Source: Bradyrhizobium sp. 1(2017)
Lineage (GTDB): Bacteria > Pseudomonadota > Alphaproteobacteria > Rhizobiales > Xanthobacteraceae
NCBI RefSeq assembly: GCF_011602485.2
Contig: NZ_CP050022.2
Location: forward strand, 4,050,001 to 4,114,000
Length of the DNA: 64,000 bases
Direction: 5' to 3'
This document shows, piece after piece, positions 18,728-27,170 of the stretch; position 1 is the stretch's first letter; each line of letters opens with the position of its first letter. Under the pieces are notes generated by a model. The model was not told the origin of the DNA and ran no database searches. It worked only from the letters and a program-made list of their open reading frames with translations. The position numbers and the translations under genes were made by a program.

Positions 18728-19065
18728 GGCCTGTGGATTTGTGCGCAGCAAGTCGTTGGGCCGAGCGGGCAATCCGGCTTGGGCGGCCTGTGAATATGCT
18801 GCGGATAGTCTGTGGGAGACGGTGCGTCTCCCCGCGGCCGCAGATCATTGCGAGATCGGGCGCGTGTGGTTCTGCCGCATTTGCGATCGCCTCGCGCAGG
18901 CTCCGTCTGCGAACAGTTCTTGTGCAGCCGCATGCCCAAATCGCGAGCGCCGCATATCCAATTTTTTGTACGTCCGCGGACAAGCTTTTCCGTCCACTCC
19001 CAACCTAGTCTCGCTTCCGTGGTCTGGATCATGGCCAGGGCCATGACAATCAAGGGAGCGGGAGA
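18728..19065. other. Intergenic region before the amide operon
   Basis: No supported gene is seen. It should carry the promoter of the operon starting at 19066. A palindrome, ATGGCC-AG-GGCCAT, lies at 19031-19044, just before the GGGAG ribosome site. I looked for a sigma-54 GG-N10-GC promoter and found no convincing one. Confidence 0.5.
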
Positions 19066-19983
19066 ATGGAGAGACGGGTTTTGCCCGAAGGGCGGGGAAC
19101 GGCGCGCTCATCGTCACGGGGGCGCAAGCTTGCGGTTGGTGCCACAATCGCCTTTGGCCTGATCGCCGCCGCGCCGCTGAACGCTCAGGCCGCAGCGCCT
19201 GCCGCCTGCGCCGCACTCCAGGAGAAGTATCCGGACTGGAAGGGCAAGACGCTGGTCAACGCCATCAACCCGCACACACCCGGCTATGAGACCATCGACC
19301 CCAAGGATCCCAGCAAATACATCGGCTTCGACATCGATCTCGGCGAAGCCATCGGCGAGTGCCTCGGCTTCAAGCTGACCTACAAGCCCGTGACGTTCGC
19401 TGCACTCCTGACCACGCTCGCAGCCGGCCAGGCCGACATCGTCATATCCGACATCTACGCAACCAAGGAGCGGGCCAAGGCTGCTGACTTCATCACCTAT
19501 TCGAAGGTGTTCGACGGTGTGCTCGTCGCCAAGGGCAATCCGAAGGGCATCAATGGCATCAACACGTCGCTGTGCGGCGCGGCCGCCGCCGAAAACACCG
19601 GCTATGTCGAGGTGCCGCTGATCCAGGCTCTTATCCCCGAATGCAAGAAGGCCGGCAAGCCCGAGCCGACCATCCAGCTCTACGACAACAATGCCAACTG
19701 CATCCAGGCAATCCTCGCGGGCCGCGCGGACACCTACATCAACGACGTCAACACCGTCGACAGCGCGGTGAAGGCCTACCCGGACAAGCTCGAGAAGGCG
19801 GTCGCGGTGACGATCCCATATTCGGTCGGCATCGCCGTTCCCAAGAACAAGCCGAAATTCCGCGACGCCGTGCTGGCTGCACTGATCGAAGTGCAGAAGG
19901 CCGGCACGCACATGGAGCTTCTGAAGAAGCATGGGCTCGATGTGAACAACTTCATGGAGCCGGAAATCCTCACGGCCGACTGA
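19066..19983 (+). CDS. ABC transporter substrate-binding protein (polar amino-acid/amide type)
   Basis: This 305-residue periplasmic binding protein of family SBP_bac_3 has a signal peptide to about residue 42 (GATIAFGLIAAAPLNAQA). Family landmarks are YIGFDIDLGEAIGECLG, AALLTTLAAGQADIVISDI and TKERAKAADFITYS. The ATG follows GGGAGCGGGAG. The stop overlaps the start of a fused permease-ATPase, so this is the first gene of the import system. Given the amidase genes downstream, the ligand may be an amide or an amidated compound; that is inference only. Confidence 0.88.
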   Translation: MERRVLPEGRGTARSSSRGRKLAVGATIAFGLIAAAPLNAQAAAPAACAALQEKYPDWKGKTLVNAINPHTPGYETIDPKDPSKYIGFDIDLGEAIGECLGFKLTYKPVTFAALLTTLAAGQADIVISDIYATKERAKAADFITYSKVFDGVLVAKGNPKGINGINTSLCGAAAAENTGYVEVPLIQALIPECKKAGKPEPTIQLYDNNANCIQAILAGRADTYINDVNTVDSAVKAYPDKLEKAVAVTIPYSVGIAVPKNKPKFRDAVLAALIEVQKAGTHMELLKKHGLDVNNFMEPEILTAD

Positions 19984-21605
19984 TGTCGCTGTTCCTCCAC
20001 TACCTGAGCATGCCATACCTGCTCGAGGGCATCGAGCTCACCCTCGAGGTGACCGCCCTCGGGCTCGGCGGCGGATTGATCCTCGGATTGATCCTCGCCG
20101 GAATGCAACTCTCGCGCTTCTGGCTGCTCTCGGCGATTGCGCGGGCCTACACCGTGATCTTCCGCGGCACGCCGCTGATCCTGCAAATGGTGTTCGCCTA
20201 CGACGCGCTGCCGCATATTGGTATCAAGCTGCCGGCGGTGCTCGCGGCCGGCCTCGCACTTGCCTGCAACGAAGCGCCGTTCATCGCCGAGATGCTGCGA
20301 GCCGGCGTGCTCGGCGTCGATCGCGGCCAACGGACGGCCGGCCAGGCACTCGGCATGACGCCATCGGTGCTAATGCGCCGTGTGATCGCGCCGCAAGCGA
20401 TCCGCACCATGATCCCGGCTTTCGGCAACGAAGCCGTCAGCGCGCTGAAGAATTCGTCGCTCGCCTCGGTGATCGCGGTGCAGGAACTGACCTTGCGCTC
20501 GACGCAATTGGCATCCTCCACCTTCGACTTCTTCTCGATCTTCTTCGCCTCCGGTCTTCTCTATCTCGTGCTGACCGCCACGATCAGCGTGATCCAGCTG
20601 TTCGTCGAATGGCTGCTCGATCTCGACCGTACGACCCGCCGCCAGCGCAAGCTCGCCGACTATCTGCCATGGCGCCGCGTCGATCTCGCCAGCAAACTCG
20701 AGCTTGCGGAGGCACCGGCGGATGAGCCTGAGCCGGTGAGGGCAGAACTTGTCGATACGCCCCCGCGCGCCCTGACCAAGGAAGAACGCGCTCGCCGGGC
20801 GGCCACGATCGCGCGCAACAATATCGCGGTCGAAGTAAAGGACCTGACCAAGACCTACGGCTCGCAAAAGGTGCTCGATGGCCTCGACCTGACGGTCCGC
20901 ATCGGCGAGGTGGTGGCGCTGCTCGGCCCCAGCGGTTCCGGCAAGAGCACGCTGCTCCGCTGCATCAATCATCTGGAGAACTGGGAATCCGGCACCGTGC
21001 GCGTCGGCGGCCGCCGCCTCGGGTTCGGCGAGAACGGTAAGCCGTTGTCGCCCCGCGCTCTCTCGAACGAACGCGCCAGCGTCGGCGTCGGGATGGTGTT
21101 CCAGCAGTTCAACTTGTTTGCCCATTTGTCGGCCCGGGAGAACATCGCCGGTCCGTTGCGCTGGGTGCACGGCATGACCCGTATCGATGCCAACCGTCGC
21201 GCCACGGAGCTGCTCGACCGCGTCGGTCTCTCTCATCGCGCAGACGCGCTGCCGCGGCATCTCTCCGGCGGGCAGCAACAGCGCGTCGCTATCGCCCGCG
21301 CGCTCGCGCCGAATCCGAGCGTGCTGCTGCTGGACGAGCCGACCTCAGCGCTCGATCCCGAATTGGTCAACGAGGTGCTGGAGGTCATCCGCCGCCTCGC
21401 CATCGACGACGGCCTAACCATGATCATCTCGACCCATCAGATCCGCTTCGCCGACGAAGTTGCCGACCGCGTCGCGTTCCTGAGCGGTGGCGCGATCATC
21501 GAGGAGGGGCCCGCTCACGAGGTGCTCTCCAATCCCCGTAATCCGCTGACGGCGCGTTTCCTCAACGTGATGGAAGCCGACAAGACTCCGGACACGGTGC
21601 CATGA
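19983..21605 (+). CDS. ABC transporter permease-ATPase fusion protein
   Basis: One 540-residue polypeptide carries two parts that are usually separate genes. Residues 1-225 are a HisM-type permease (VTALGLGGGLILGLILAGM, then GQRTAGQALGMTPSVLMRRV as the ATPase-docking loop, and ALKNSSLASVIAV). Residues 226-280 are a charged linker (LAEAPADEPEPVRAE). Residues 283-535 are an ATPase with Walker [10 protein letters not shown] near 314, signature LSGGQQQR near 428, Walker [13 protein letters not shown] near 447 and switch His in STHQIRF. The ATG at 19983 overlaps the stop of the binding-protein gene. The frame is unbroken through the linker, so this is a true fusion. A homodimer would give the normal two-permease, two-ATPase complex. 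Confidence 0.9.
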   Translation: MSLFLHYLSMPYLLEGIELTLEVTALGLGGGLILGLILAGMQLSRFWLLSAIARAYTVIFRGTPLILQMVFAYDALPHIGIKLPAVLAAGLALACNEAPFIAEMLRAGVLGVDRGQRTAGQALGMTPSVLMRRVIAPQAIRTMIPAFGNEAVSALKNSSLASVIAVQELTLRSTQLASSTFDFFSIFFASGLLYLVLTATISVIQLFVEWLLDLDRTTRRQRKLADYLPWRRVDLASKLELAEAPADEPEPVRAELVDTPPRALTKEERARRAATIARNNIAVEVKDLTKTYGSQKVLDGLDLTVRIGEVVALLGPSGSGKSTLLRCINHLENWESGTVRVGGRRLGFGENGKPLSPRALSNERASVGVGMVFQQFNLFAHLSARENIAGPLRWVHGMTRIDANRRATELLDRVGLSHRADALPRHLSGGQQQRVAIARALAPNPSVLLLDEPTSALDPELVNEVLEVIRRLAIDDGLTMIISTHQIRFADEVADRVAFLSGGAIIEEGPAHEVLSNPRNPLTARFLNVMEADKTPDTVP

Positions 21606-21654
21606 GCATCGTCTCTCCAAGGTTCAAGACCGCGTTCCCCGAAGAGGCCATCTC

Positions 21655-22896
21655 ATGAAGCATTTCACGCTGCCAGTGTCGCCGAAGACCGTGCACTGGG
21701 GCTATTTCTCCAAGAAGGTAACGCCGGCGTTGACCCTGCGCTCAGGGGATCGCGCCACGATCGAGACGCTGACCCATCACGCCAATGACGATTACGAGCG
21801 CATGATCCAGGGCGATCCCGGCGCCGAGAGCGTGTTTCAGTGGACGCGCGAGCACAAGGCGGTGGCGCGGCGTGGCTCGGGTCCCGTCGAGGGCCCGTTC
21901 ATCCGCGGTGCAGGCGAGGGGATCGGCGTGCACCTGCTCACCGGCCCCGTCGCGATCGAAGGCGCCGAACCCGGCGACATTCTCGAAGTGCGCATCCTCG
22001 ACGTCCGACCGCGCCCGAGCTGCAGCGCCTGCCATGCCGGCCGCTGCTTCGGCTCCAACGTTGCGGCGAACTGGGGCTTTCACTATCACGATCTGATCGA
22101 AGAGCCGAAGCCCCGGGAGGTCGTCACCATCTTCGAACTGGACACCTCCGGCGAGCCTTACGCAAAGGCAGTCTACAACTACGTCTGGACGCCGCAGACC
22201 GATCCAGACGGCATCGTGCATCCGACCATCGATTATCCCGGTGTGCGCGTCGATCATGCGACCATCACCAAGCGCGAGAACATCCTGTCCAGCGTGAAAG
22301 TGCCGGCGCGCTTGCATTTCGGCACCATGGGGCTCGCCCCATCGGAAGCCGAGTTCGTCAGCTCGATCCCGCCGAGCTATACCGGCGGCAATATCGATGA
22401 CTGGCGCATCGGCAAAGGAGCGCGGATGTTCTATCCAGTCGCGGTACCCGGCGCCTATTTCTCGGTCGGCGATCCCCACGCAGCCCAGGGCGACAGCGAA
22501 CTCGGTGGCACCGCGATCGAGACGTCGCTGACCGGCGATTTCGAATTCATCCTGCACAAGAAGGCCGATCTCGCCGGCACCAGCCTGGACGGCCTCGATC
22601 ATCCGATGCTCGAGACAGACCATGCCTGGTCGTTCTACGGCTTCACCTATCCGAACTATCTCGCAAGCCTCGGTGCTGATGCGCAAACGGAGATTGCCAA
22701 TCACTCCAGTCTCGACCGTGCGATGCGCGATGCGTTCCGGAAGGTTCGTCGTTTCCTGATGACGGTGCATCGCCTCAGCGAAGACGAGGCGATCTCGCTG
22801 CTGTCGGTTGGCGCCGATTTCGGTGTCACGCAGGTTGTTGATGCCAATTGGGGGGTGCACGGCACGATCCGCAAAAACATCTTCCGGTGCGACTAA
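21655..22896 (+). CDS. fmdA: Formamidase/acetamidase family protein
   Basis: This 413-residue cytoplasmic enzyme of the FmdA/AmdA family hydrolyses short amides to a carboxylate and ammonia. Family landmarks are VHWGYFSK, SGDRATIETLTHHAN, GPVAIEGAEPGDILEVRIL and VGDPHAAQGDSELGGTAIE, a metal/active-site stretch. It lies 49 bases after the transporter fusion gene. Compared with its paralogue in the fusion gene downstream it has two extra cysteines (SCSACHAGRCFG) and GDSE where the paralogue has GDGE. The exact amide is unknown. Confidence 0.88.
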   Translation: MKHFTLPVSPKTVHWGYFSKKVTPALTLRSGDRATIETLTHHANDDYERMIQGDPGAESVFQWTREHKAVARRGSGPVEGPFIRGAGEGIGVHLLTGPVAIEGAEPGDILEVRILDVRPRPSCSACHAGRCFGSNVAANWGFHYHDLIEEPKPREVVTIFELDTSGEPYAKAVYNYVWTPQTDPDGIVHPTIDYPGVRVDHATITKRENILSSVKVPARLHFGTMGLAPSEAEFVSSIPPSYTGGNIDDWRIGKGARMFYPVAVPGAYFSVGDPHAAQGDSELGGTAIETSLTGDFEFILHKKADLAGTSLDGLDHPMLETDHAWSFYGFTYPNYLASLGADAQTEIANHSSLDRAMRDAFRKVRRFLMTVHRLSEDEAISLLSVGADFGVTQVVDANWGVHGTIRKNIFRCD

Positions 22897-22931
22897 TGCC
22901 TTGAGGCGCAGTCCGTTTTCGGGATGAACGC

Positions 22932-25361
22932 GTGACAGATCAACCTCATTTGCGGCCCGTCGGCGCGACGGACGAACGCCTTCGTCTGGCACAGAGGTTG
23001 CTTCGATCGACCGCAATGTGGGTCGATCCGATGAGTTTCCGTCCGTTCACGAGCGAGTCCTACGCACAAGACGACCGCCCCGAGGCATGGCGGGACGTGC
23101 TGGCGGCGGTCGGCCTGCAACCTGCGGGCGGCCACTGCTTCTTCGATGGCCACGCGACCGCGTCACATCGTCATGCTGACGGTGTGGCGCTGACCCGCAT
23201 GGTCGCGGGCGCGCAGAGCGTTGGTCCGCTGTCGCGGACGAACGAAGATCTTCCGATCGCACTGATTCCGGTCGAGGACGGCATGGTGCTGAAGAGCGCC
23301 GGCGGCCATCGCATCATTCCCATCGGTCACCTCGTGCTGCTGCCGCGCAACGGTGACTGGAGCATCGCATTCCAGCGCGACATGCGCGCCATCGTCCTGT
23401 CGATAACATCGGATGCGCTGCATAGGCGCCACTCGGGCAAGCCGCGGCTCGATGAGCCGCGCGTCGTTCCGCCCGGCGGCTTTGCGGACGTGTTCGCACG
23501 GCTCTTGGACGCGACCGCACGCACGCTCGACACATTGAGCGATGCCGAATGGAATTCTCTCGCGCAGTCGCTCGTCGATCTGCAGCTCACTCTCACGCAT
23601 CAATTGGCGGCCTCGAGCGCCGACGCCGGATCGAGTGCGACGCAGGCCGCGCTGCTGCACCGGATCTGCCAGACCATCGAGCGCCGCCTCGACGATCCCG
23701 ATCTGGTGCCGGCGCGGGTTGCGGAGGCCGAAGGGATCTCCGAACGTTATTTGCAAAAGCTGTTCGAGACGGTTGGCGACAACTTTACCCATTACGTTCG
23801 CGAGCGTCGGCTCCAGCGTGCCTGGACCGATCTGTCGAGCCCGACTGAAGCGCATCGTTCGATCTCGGAGATCGCCTATGCCTACGGCTTCGGCGATTCC
23901 GCGCATTTCAGTCGCGCCTTCCGTCACCGCTTCGGCCTGCCGCCGCGCGAATTTCGCCAGCAGGAGGCGGAGCGGGCGACATTCCAACACGGCGTTGCCG
24001 GACAGCGTGGCTGGCCGCAGGAGGCACTGGCACAGCTTCGCGCACATCAGAGCGCGGAGGCGCGCAGCACAACCGCCCGCGCCGGCGCCGACGAGCAAAC
24101 GACGACGGAGCGCAGGCATCATCATCTCCCGGTCGACGCGAGCCGCATCCATTGGGGCTATTTCAGCCGCTCGCTGCCGCCACAGGTCGAGATCGCCTCG
24201 GGCGACACCATCACCATCGAAACCTTGACGCAGCACGCCTCTGATGCTCCCGACGTGATGATCACGGGGGATGCTGGCGCTGAAGCGGTGTTCGGCTGGA
24301 CGCGGGAGAAGAAAAACGTCGATCGCCGCGGTGCGGGTCCGATGGACGCGAGCGTGTTCGGTCGCGGCGCCGGCGAGGGCTTTGGCGTACACATTTGCAC
24401 CGGTCCCGTGGCGGTCAAAGGCGCCCAGCCCGGCGACGTGCTGGAGGTGCGCATCCTCGACATTGTGCCGCGTGCGAGCCGCAATCCGGACCATGTTGGC
24501 CGGGTGTTCGGCTCCTCGGTCGCGGCTTGGTGGGGTTACCACTACAATGAGTTTCTGGGCGGTCTCAAGCCGCGTGAAGTCGTCACGATCTATGAGATCT
24601 TCGACGACGCTGAGATGCCGCATGCTCGGGCGCTCTATTCCTACCGTTGGGAGCCGCAGACCGATCCCTTCGGCGTGGTGCACACGACCTACGACTATCC
24701 CGGCGTGCCCGTTGCACCTGCCACGATCAAGCGGCGCCATGCCGTGCTCGACGACATCCGTATTCCCCTGCGGCCGCATTTCGGCGTGATCGCGGTGGCC
24801 CCGCGCGAGGTCGATTTCGTCGACTCCGTGCCGCCGTCCTATTTCGGCGGCAATCTGGACAATTGGCGGCTGGGGAAGGGGGCGACGGTATATCTCCCGG
24901 TTTCCGTTCCTGGCGCGCTTCTGTCGGTCGGCGATCCCCATGCCGCGCAAGGCGACGGCGAATTGAGCGGCACCGCCATCGAATGCTCGATGACCGGCAC
25001 GTTCGAGGTGATCCTCCACAAGAAGGCCGATCTCGCCGGCCGGCCCTTCGCCGATCTCTCCTATCCTCTGATCGAGACCGAGACGGATTGGGTGCTGACC
25101 GGCTTCAGCCACCCGAATTACCTTGCCGAGTTCGGCGCGCAAGGCCAAAGCCAAGTCTACACGAAATCCTCGCTCGATCTCGCAATGAAGGATGCGTTCC
25201 GCAAGATGCGGCGCTTCCTGATGAACGTCAAAGGCCTCAGCGAGGATGAGGCGATCGCGCTGATGTCGGCAGCCGTCGATTTCGGCGTCACACAGGTGGT
25301 CGACGGCAATTGGGGCGTGCACGCGATCGTCAGCAAGCGCCTCTTCCAAAACTTGCCTTAA
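22932..25361 (+). CDS. AraC-family regulator fused to a formamidase/acetamidase
   Basis: This 809-residue protein joins a transcription regulator and an enzyme in one open frame. Residues about 30-225 resemble the sensor domain of FeaR-type AraC proteins (FDGHATASHRHADGVALTRM). Residues about 240-343 are an AraC double helix-turn-helix (ARVAEAEGISERYLQKLF; then ISEIAYAYGFGDSAHFSRAF and FRHRFGLPPREFR). A Gln/Arg/Thr-rich linker runs to 395. Residues 397-809 are a complete FmdA-type amidase (IHWGYFSR ... GDPHAAQGDGELSGTAIE) colinear with the preceding gene. The start is GTG at 22932 with only a weak ribosome site, 35 bases after the first amidase. The active-site stretch looks intact, so it may bind or hydrolyse the amide that it senses. 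No frameshift or stop breaks the junction. Confidence 0.9.
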   Translation: MTDQPHLRPVGATDERLRLAQRLLRSTAMWVDPMSFRPFTSESYAQDDRPEAWRDVLAAVGLQPAGGHCFFDGHATASHRHADGVALTRMVAGAQSVGPLSRTNEDLPIALIPVEDGMVLKSAGGHRIIPIGHLVLLPRNGDWSIAFQRDMRAIVLSITSDALHRRHSGKPRLDEPRVVPPGGFADVFARLLDATARTLDTLSDAEWNSLAQSLVDLQLTLTHQLAASSADAGSSATQAALLHRICQTIERRLDDPDLVPARVAEAEGISERYLQKLFETVGDNFTHYVRERRLQRAWTDLSSPTEAHRSISEIAYAYGFGDSAHFSRAFRHRFGLPPREFRQQEAERATFQHGVAGQRGWPQEALAQLRAHQSAEARSTTARAGADEQTTTERRHHHLPVDASRIHWGYFSRSLPPQVEIASGDTITIETLTQHASDAPDVMITGDAGAEAVFGWTREKKNVDRRGAGPMDASVFGRGAGEGFGVHICTGPVAVKGAQPGDVLEVRILDIVPRASRNPDHVGRVFGSSVAAWWGYHYNEFLGGLKPREVVTIYEIFDDAEMPHARALYSYRWEPQTDPFGVVHTTYDYPGVPVAPATIKRRHAVLDDIRIPLRPHFGVIAVAPREVDFVDSVPPSYFGGNLDNWRLGKGATVYLPVSVPGALLSVGDPHAAQGDGELSGTAIECSMTGTFEVILHKKADLAGRPFADLSYPLIETETDWVLTGFSHPNYLAEFGAQGQSQVYTKSSLDLAMKDAFRKMRRFLMNVKGLSEDEAIALMSAAVDFGVTQVVDGNWGVHAIVSKRLFQNLP

Positions 25362-25378
25362 GCCCAGAGATATCAGAA

Positions 25379-25762
25379 ATGAAATTCCATATGATCATCG
25401 GTGGACCGAAGCCGGTCGCGCCCTTTAGCCACGCCGTCGAGACCGACGGCTTCGTCTTCGTCACCGGCCAGATGCCGGATACGCCGCAGACACCAGGCGT
25501 GCTTCCCGACGGGATTGAAGCGCAGACCCGCGCAGTGATGGAGAACCTGAAGGTGGTTCTCGCCGGCGTCGACCTTGGCCTCGAGCATGTCGTCATGACG
25601 CGCATCTATCTGACGCGGTTCAAGGAAGACTACGCTGCGATGAACGAGACCTACCGCACGTTTTTTCCGCCGGATCGCCTGCCGGCCCGCACCTGTGTCG
25701 GCGTCACCGGCCTTGCTTATGACGCGCTGATCGAAATCGATCTGGTGTGCAGGCGGCCGTGA
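25379..25762 (+). CDS. RidA (YjgF/Rid) family protein
   Basis: This 127-residue enamine/imine deaminase-family protein starts at the ATG at 25379, 17 bases after the fusion gene, so it is part of the same operon. Landmarks are GFVFVTGQMP, the arginine of LPARTCVGV that binds the carboxylate of the substrate, and the conserved glutamate in IEIDLVC. RidA proteins drain reactive enamines to keto acids and ammonia, which fits an amide- or amine-degrading operon. Its subgroup cannot be fixed by eye. Confidence 0.85.
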   Translation: MKFHMIIGGPKPVAPFSHAVETDGFVFVTGQMPDTPQTPGVLPDGIEAQTRAVMENLKVVLAGVDLGLEHVVMTRIYLTRFKEDYAAMNETYRTFFPPDRLPARTCVGVTGLAYDALIEIDLVCRRP

Positions 25763-25974
25763 GCGATTCGAGGTCGAGATAGCCGCGCGGAGAGGACTGC
25801 CCCTCGCGTTCCAGCGCCCCGACCTTTGCTTAAAATTGCAATCTCCGCGTGCATCAAGTCTTGATCGCTTGTGATCTAGAGGTTGCCGCTCCGGCTTGAA
25901 CGCAGACCCGGACCACGGCGACTAACCGACAGAGTGCATGAGGGCAGTGAGACGTGATCGCGATTCCGCTTCCT

Positions 25975-26003
25975 AAAGCACTAAAATGGTGCTTTAGTGC
26001 TTT
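25975..26003. promoter_or_regulatory. Extended palindrome with NtrC-like GCAC-N7-GTGC core
   Basis: AAAGCACTAAA (25975-25985) and TTTAGTGCTTT (25993-26003) are perfect inverted repeats. Nested inside, GCAC-TAAAATG-GTGC at 25978-25992 matches the NtrC enhancer pattern GCAC-N7-GTGC. It ends two bases before the ATG of the PspA-like gene and occupies the place where its ribosome site would be. It could act as a repressor site or an mRNA hairpin. Confidence 0.55.
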
Positions 26004-26005
26004 TC

Positions 26006-27160
26006 ATGAGCCCGTCGTCCCGAAACGCTCCGTCCGCGCTGCGTTACAGGCTTGCCCCCGACCCGGCCGCCAAGGCCGCGCTGGAGGCGACGTTTACGGC
26101 CTATGACCGCATGATGGAGATTCTCGACGAGGTCGCGCGGAGCCACAATGTGGGTTCCAACGTGGTCCTGCTCCACGCTCATGCCTATGAGCCGATCCGC
26201 AAACAGACCGCGCTGCCTTCGCGTCTCGTAACGCTGGGCTTGTGCGACCGTGCCGGTTACCGCGCGGCGCAGGGCCGCCGCCTGCCGCTGGACGACAAGC
26301 TCGCCAAGATCAAGGGGCCGGCCACCATCTCGATCGCGACCGTGCAGGGCCGCTTCAGCGTGCCATTCGACTATGCGGGCTATGCCGAAGGCTGGGGACA
26401 GAGCGTACCCGCGCATCTCATCCGTACCGACGACGGTTTCGAAGTTCACTACGGCGTCACGCCGAACACTCTGCCAGAGGAGGAGAACGCTATGGATAAC
26501 ATCGCTGCCGCCCCCGACAATTTCCTGTCCCGGGTCGGACGCCTGATCGCCGGGATCGCCTATGACGCGATCGAGCAGGCGGAGGGCAAGAACAAGCTCA
26601 AGGTGGTCGGGCAGGCCATCCGCGAGATCGAGCGCGCCGAGAGCGAAGCGCGCGATGCTCTCGCGGCCGCGCGGGCCGAGGAATACCGCCTCAACGCGCG
26701 CCGGAGCGAGATCGAGCGCGCGATGACCGATCTGACCGCCAAGATCGACGGGGCGATCGCGGACGGGCGCGACGATCTGGCTCGCGCCGGCATCGCGCGG
26801 CAGATGGATCTGGAGGCGCAATTCGAGGTGCTCTCGCGGGCCATCGACGAGAACAACGAGAAGATCGAGCAGTGCGTGACGTCGCTGCGCGCCGTGCTGT
26901 CGGCGCTCCAGGATGCCGAGCAGCGCCGTGCCGACCTGGAGAAGAGCGAGGCCGTCGCAAGCCAGCAGGCCTCGACATCGTCCAAGAAGCAGGGCGGCAG
27001 CTCAGCAGCGGCGAAGGCGCTGCGCGCGGGCAGGGCGGTGGCGCGGGCCACCGGCGTGCCGCCGGGCATCCCCTATTCGAGCGACATCGACGAGCTCAGC
27101 ACGTTGCATCGCGACAAGGAAATTGCAGCGAGGCTGGCCCGGCTGAAGTCGGGCTCCTGA
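26006..27160 (+). CDS. PspA/IM30-like protein with a TnpB-N-terminus-like extension
   Basis: This 384-residue protein has two unrelated halves. Residues 1-160 (ALRYRLAPDPAAKAALEATF, VLLHAHAYEPIRKQTALPSR, DDKLAKIKGPATISI, VQGRFSVPF) follow the pattern of the N-terminal wedge/REC part of TnpB/OrfB transposon proteins, but no RuvC or zinc-finger part follows. From residue 163 (MDNIAAAPDNFLSRVGRLIA) it is a PspA/IM30-type protein with a long coiled coil to about 300, a Ser/Ala-rich stretch and an end with IPYSSDIDELSTLH. A strong ribosome site (GAGGAGGAG) lies inside the frame just before the ATG at 26492, so a separate PspA-only product is possible. The first ATG at 26006 has no ribosome site. 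It is the first gene of an operon with YqiJ-like and flotillin genes. Confidence 0.75.
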   Translation: MSPSSRNAPSALRYRLAPDPAAKAALEATFTAYDRMMEILDEVARSHNVGSNVVLLHAHAYEPIRKQTALPSRLVTLGLCDRAGYRAAQGRRLPLDDKLAKIKGPATISIATVQGRFSVPFDYAGYAEGWGQSVPAHLIRTDDGFEVHYGVTPNTLPEEENAMDNIAAAPDNFLSRVGRLIAGIAYDAIEQAEGKNKLKVVGQAIREIERAESEARDALAAARAEEYRLNARRSEIERAMTDLTAKIDGAIADGRDDLARAGIARQMDLEAQFEVLSRAIDENNEKIEQCVTSLRAVLSALQDAEQRRADLEKSEAVASQQASTSSKKQGGSSAAAKALRAGRAVARATGVPPGIPYSSDIDELSTLHRDKEIAARLARLKSGS

Positions 27161-27170
27161 GTGCCGTGTC

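Noticed and set aside
18740..19046. Open frames in the leader of the amide operon
   Set aside because: They have no ribosome site, Arg/Ser-rich random composition and conflicting frames on both strands.
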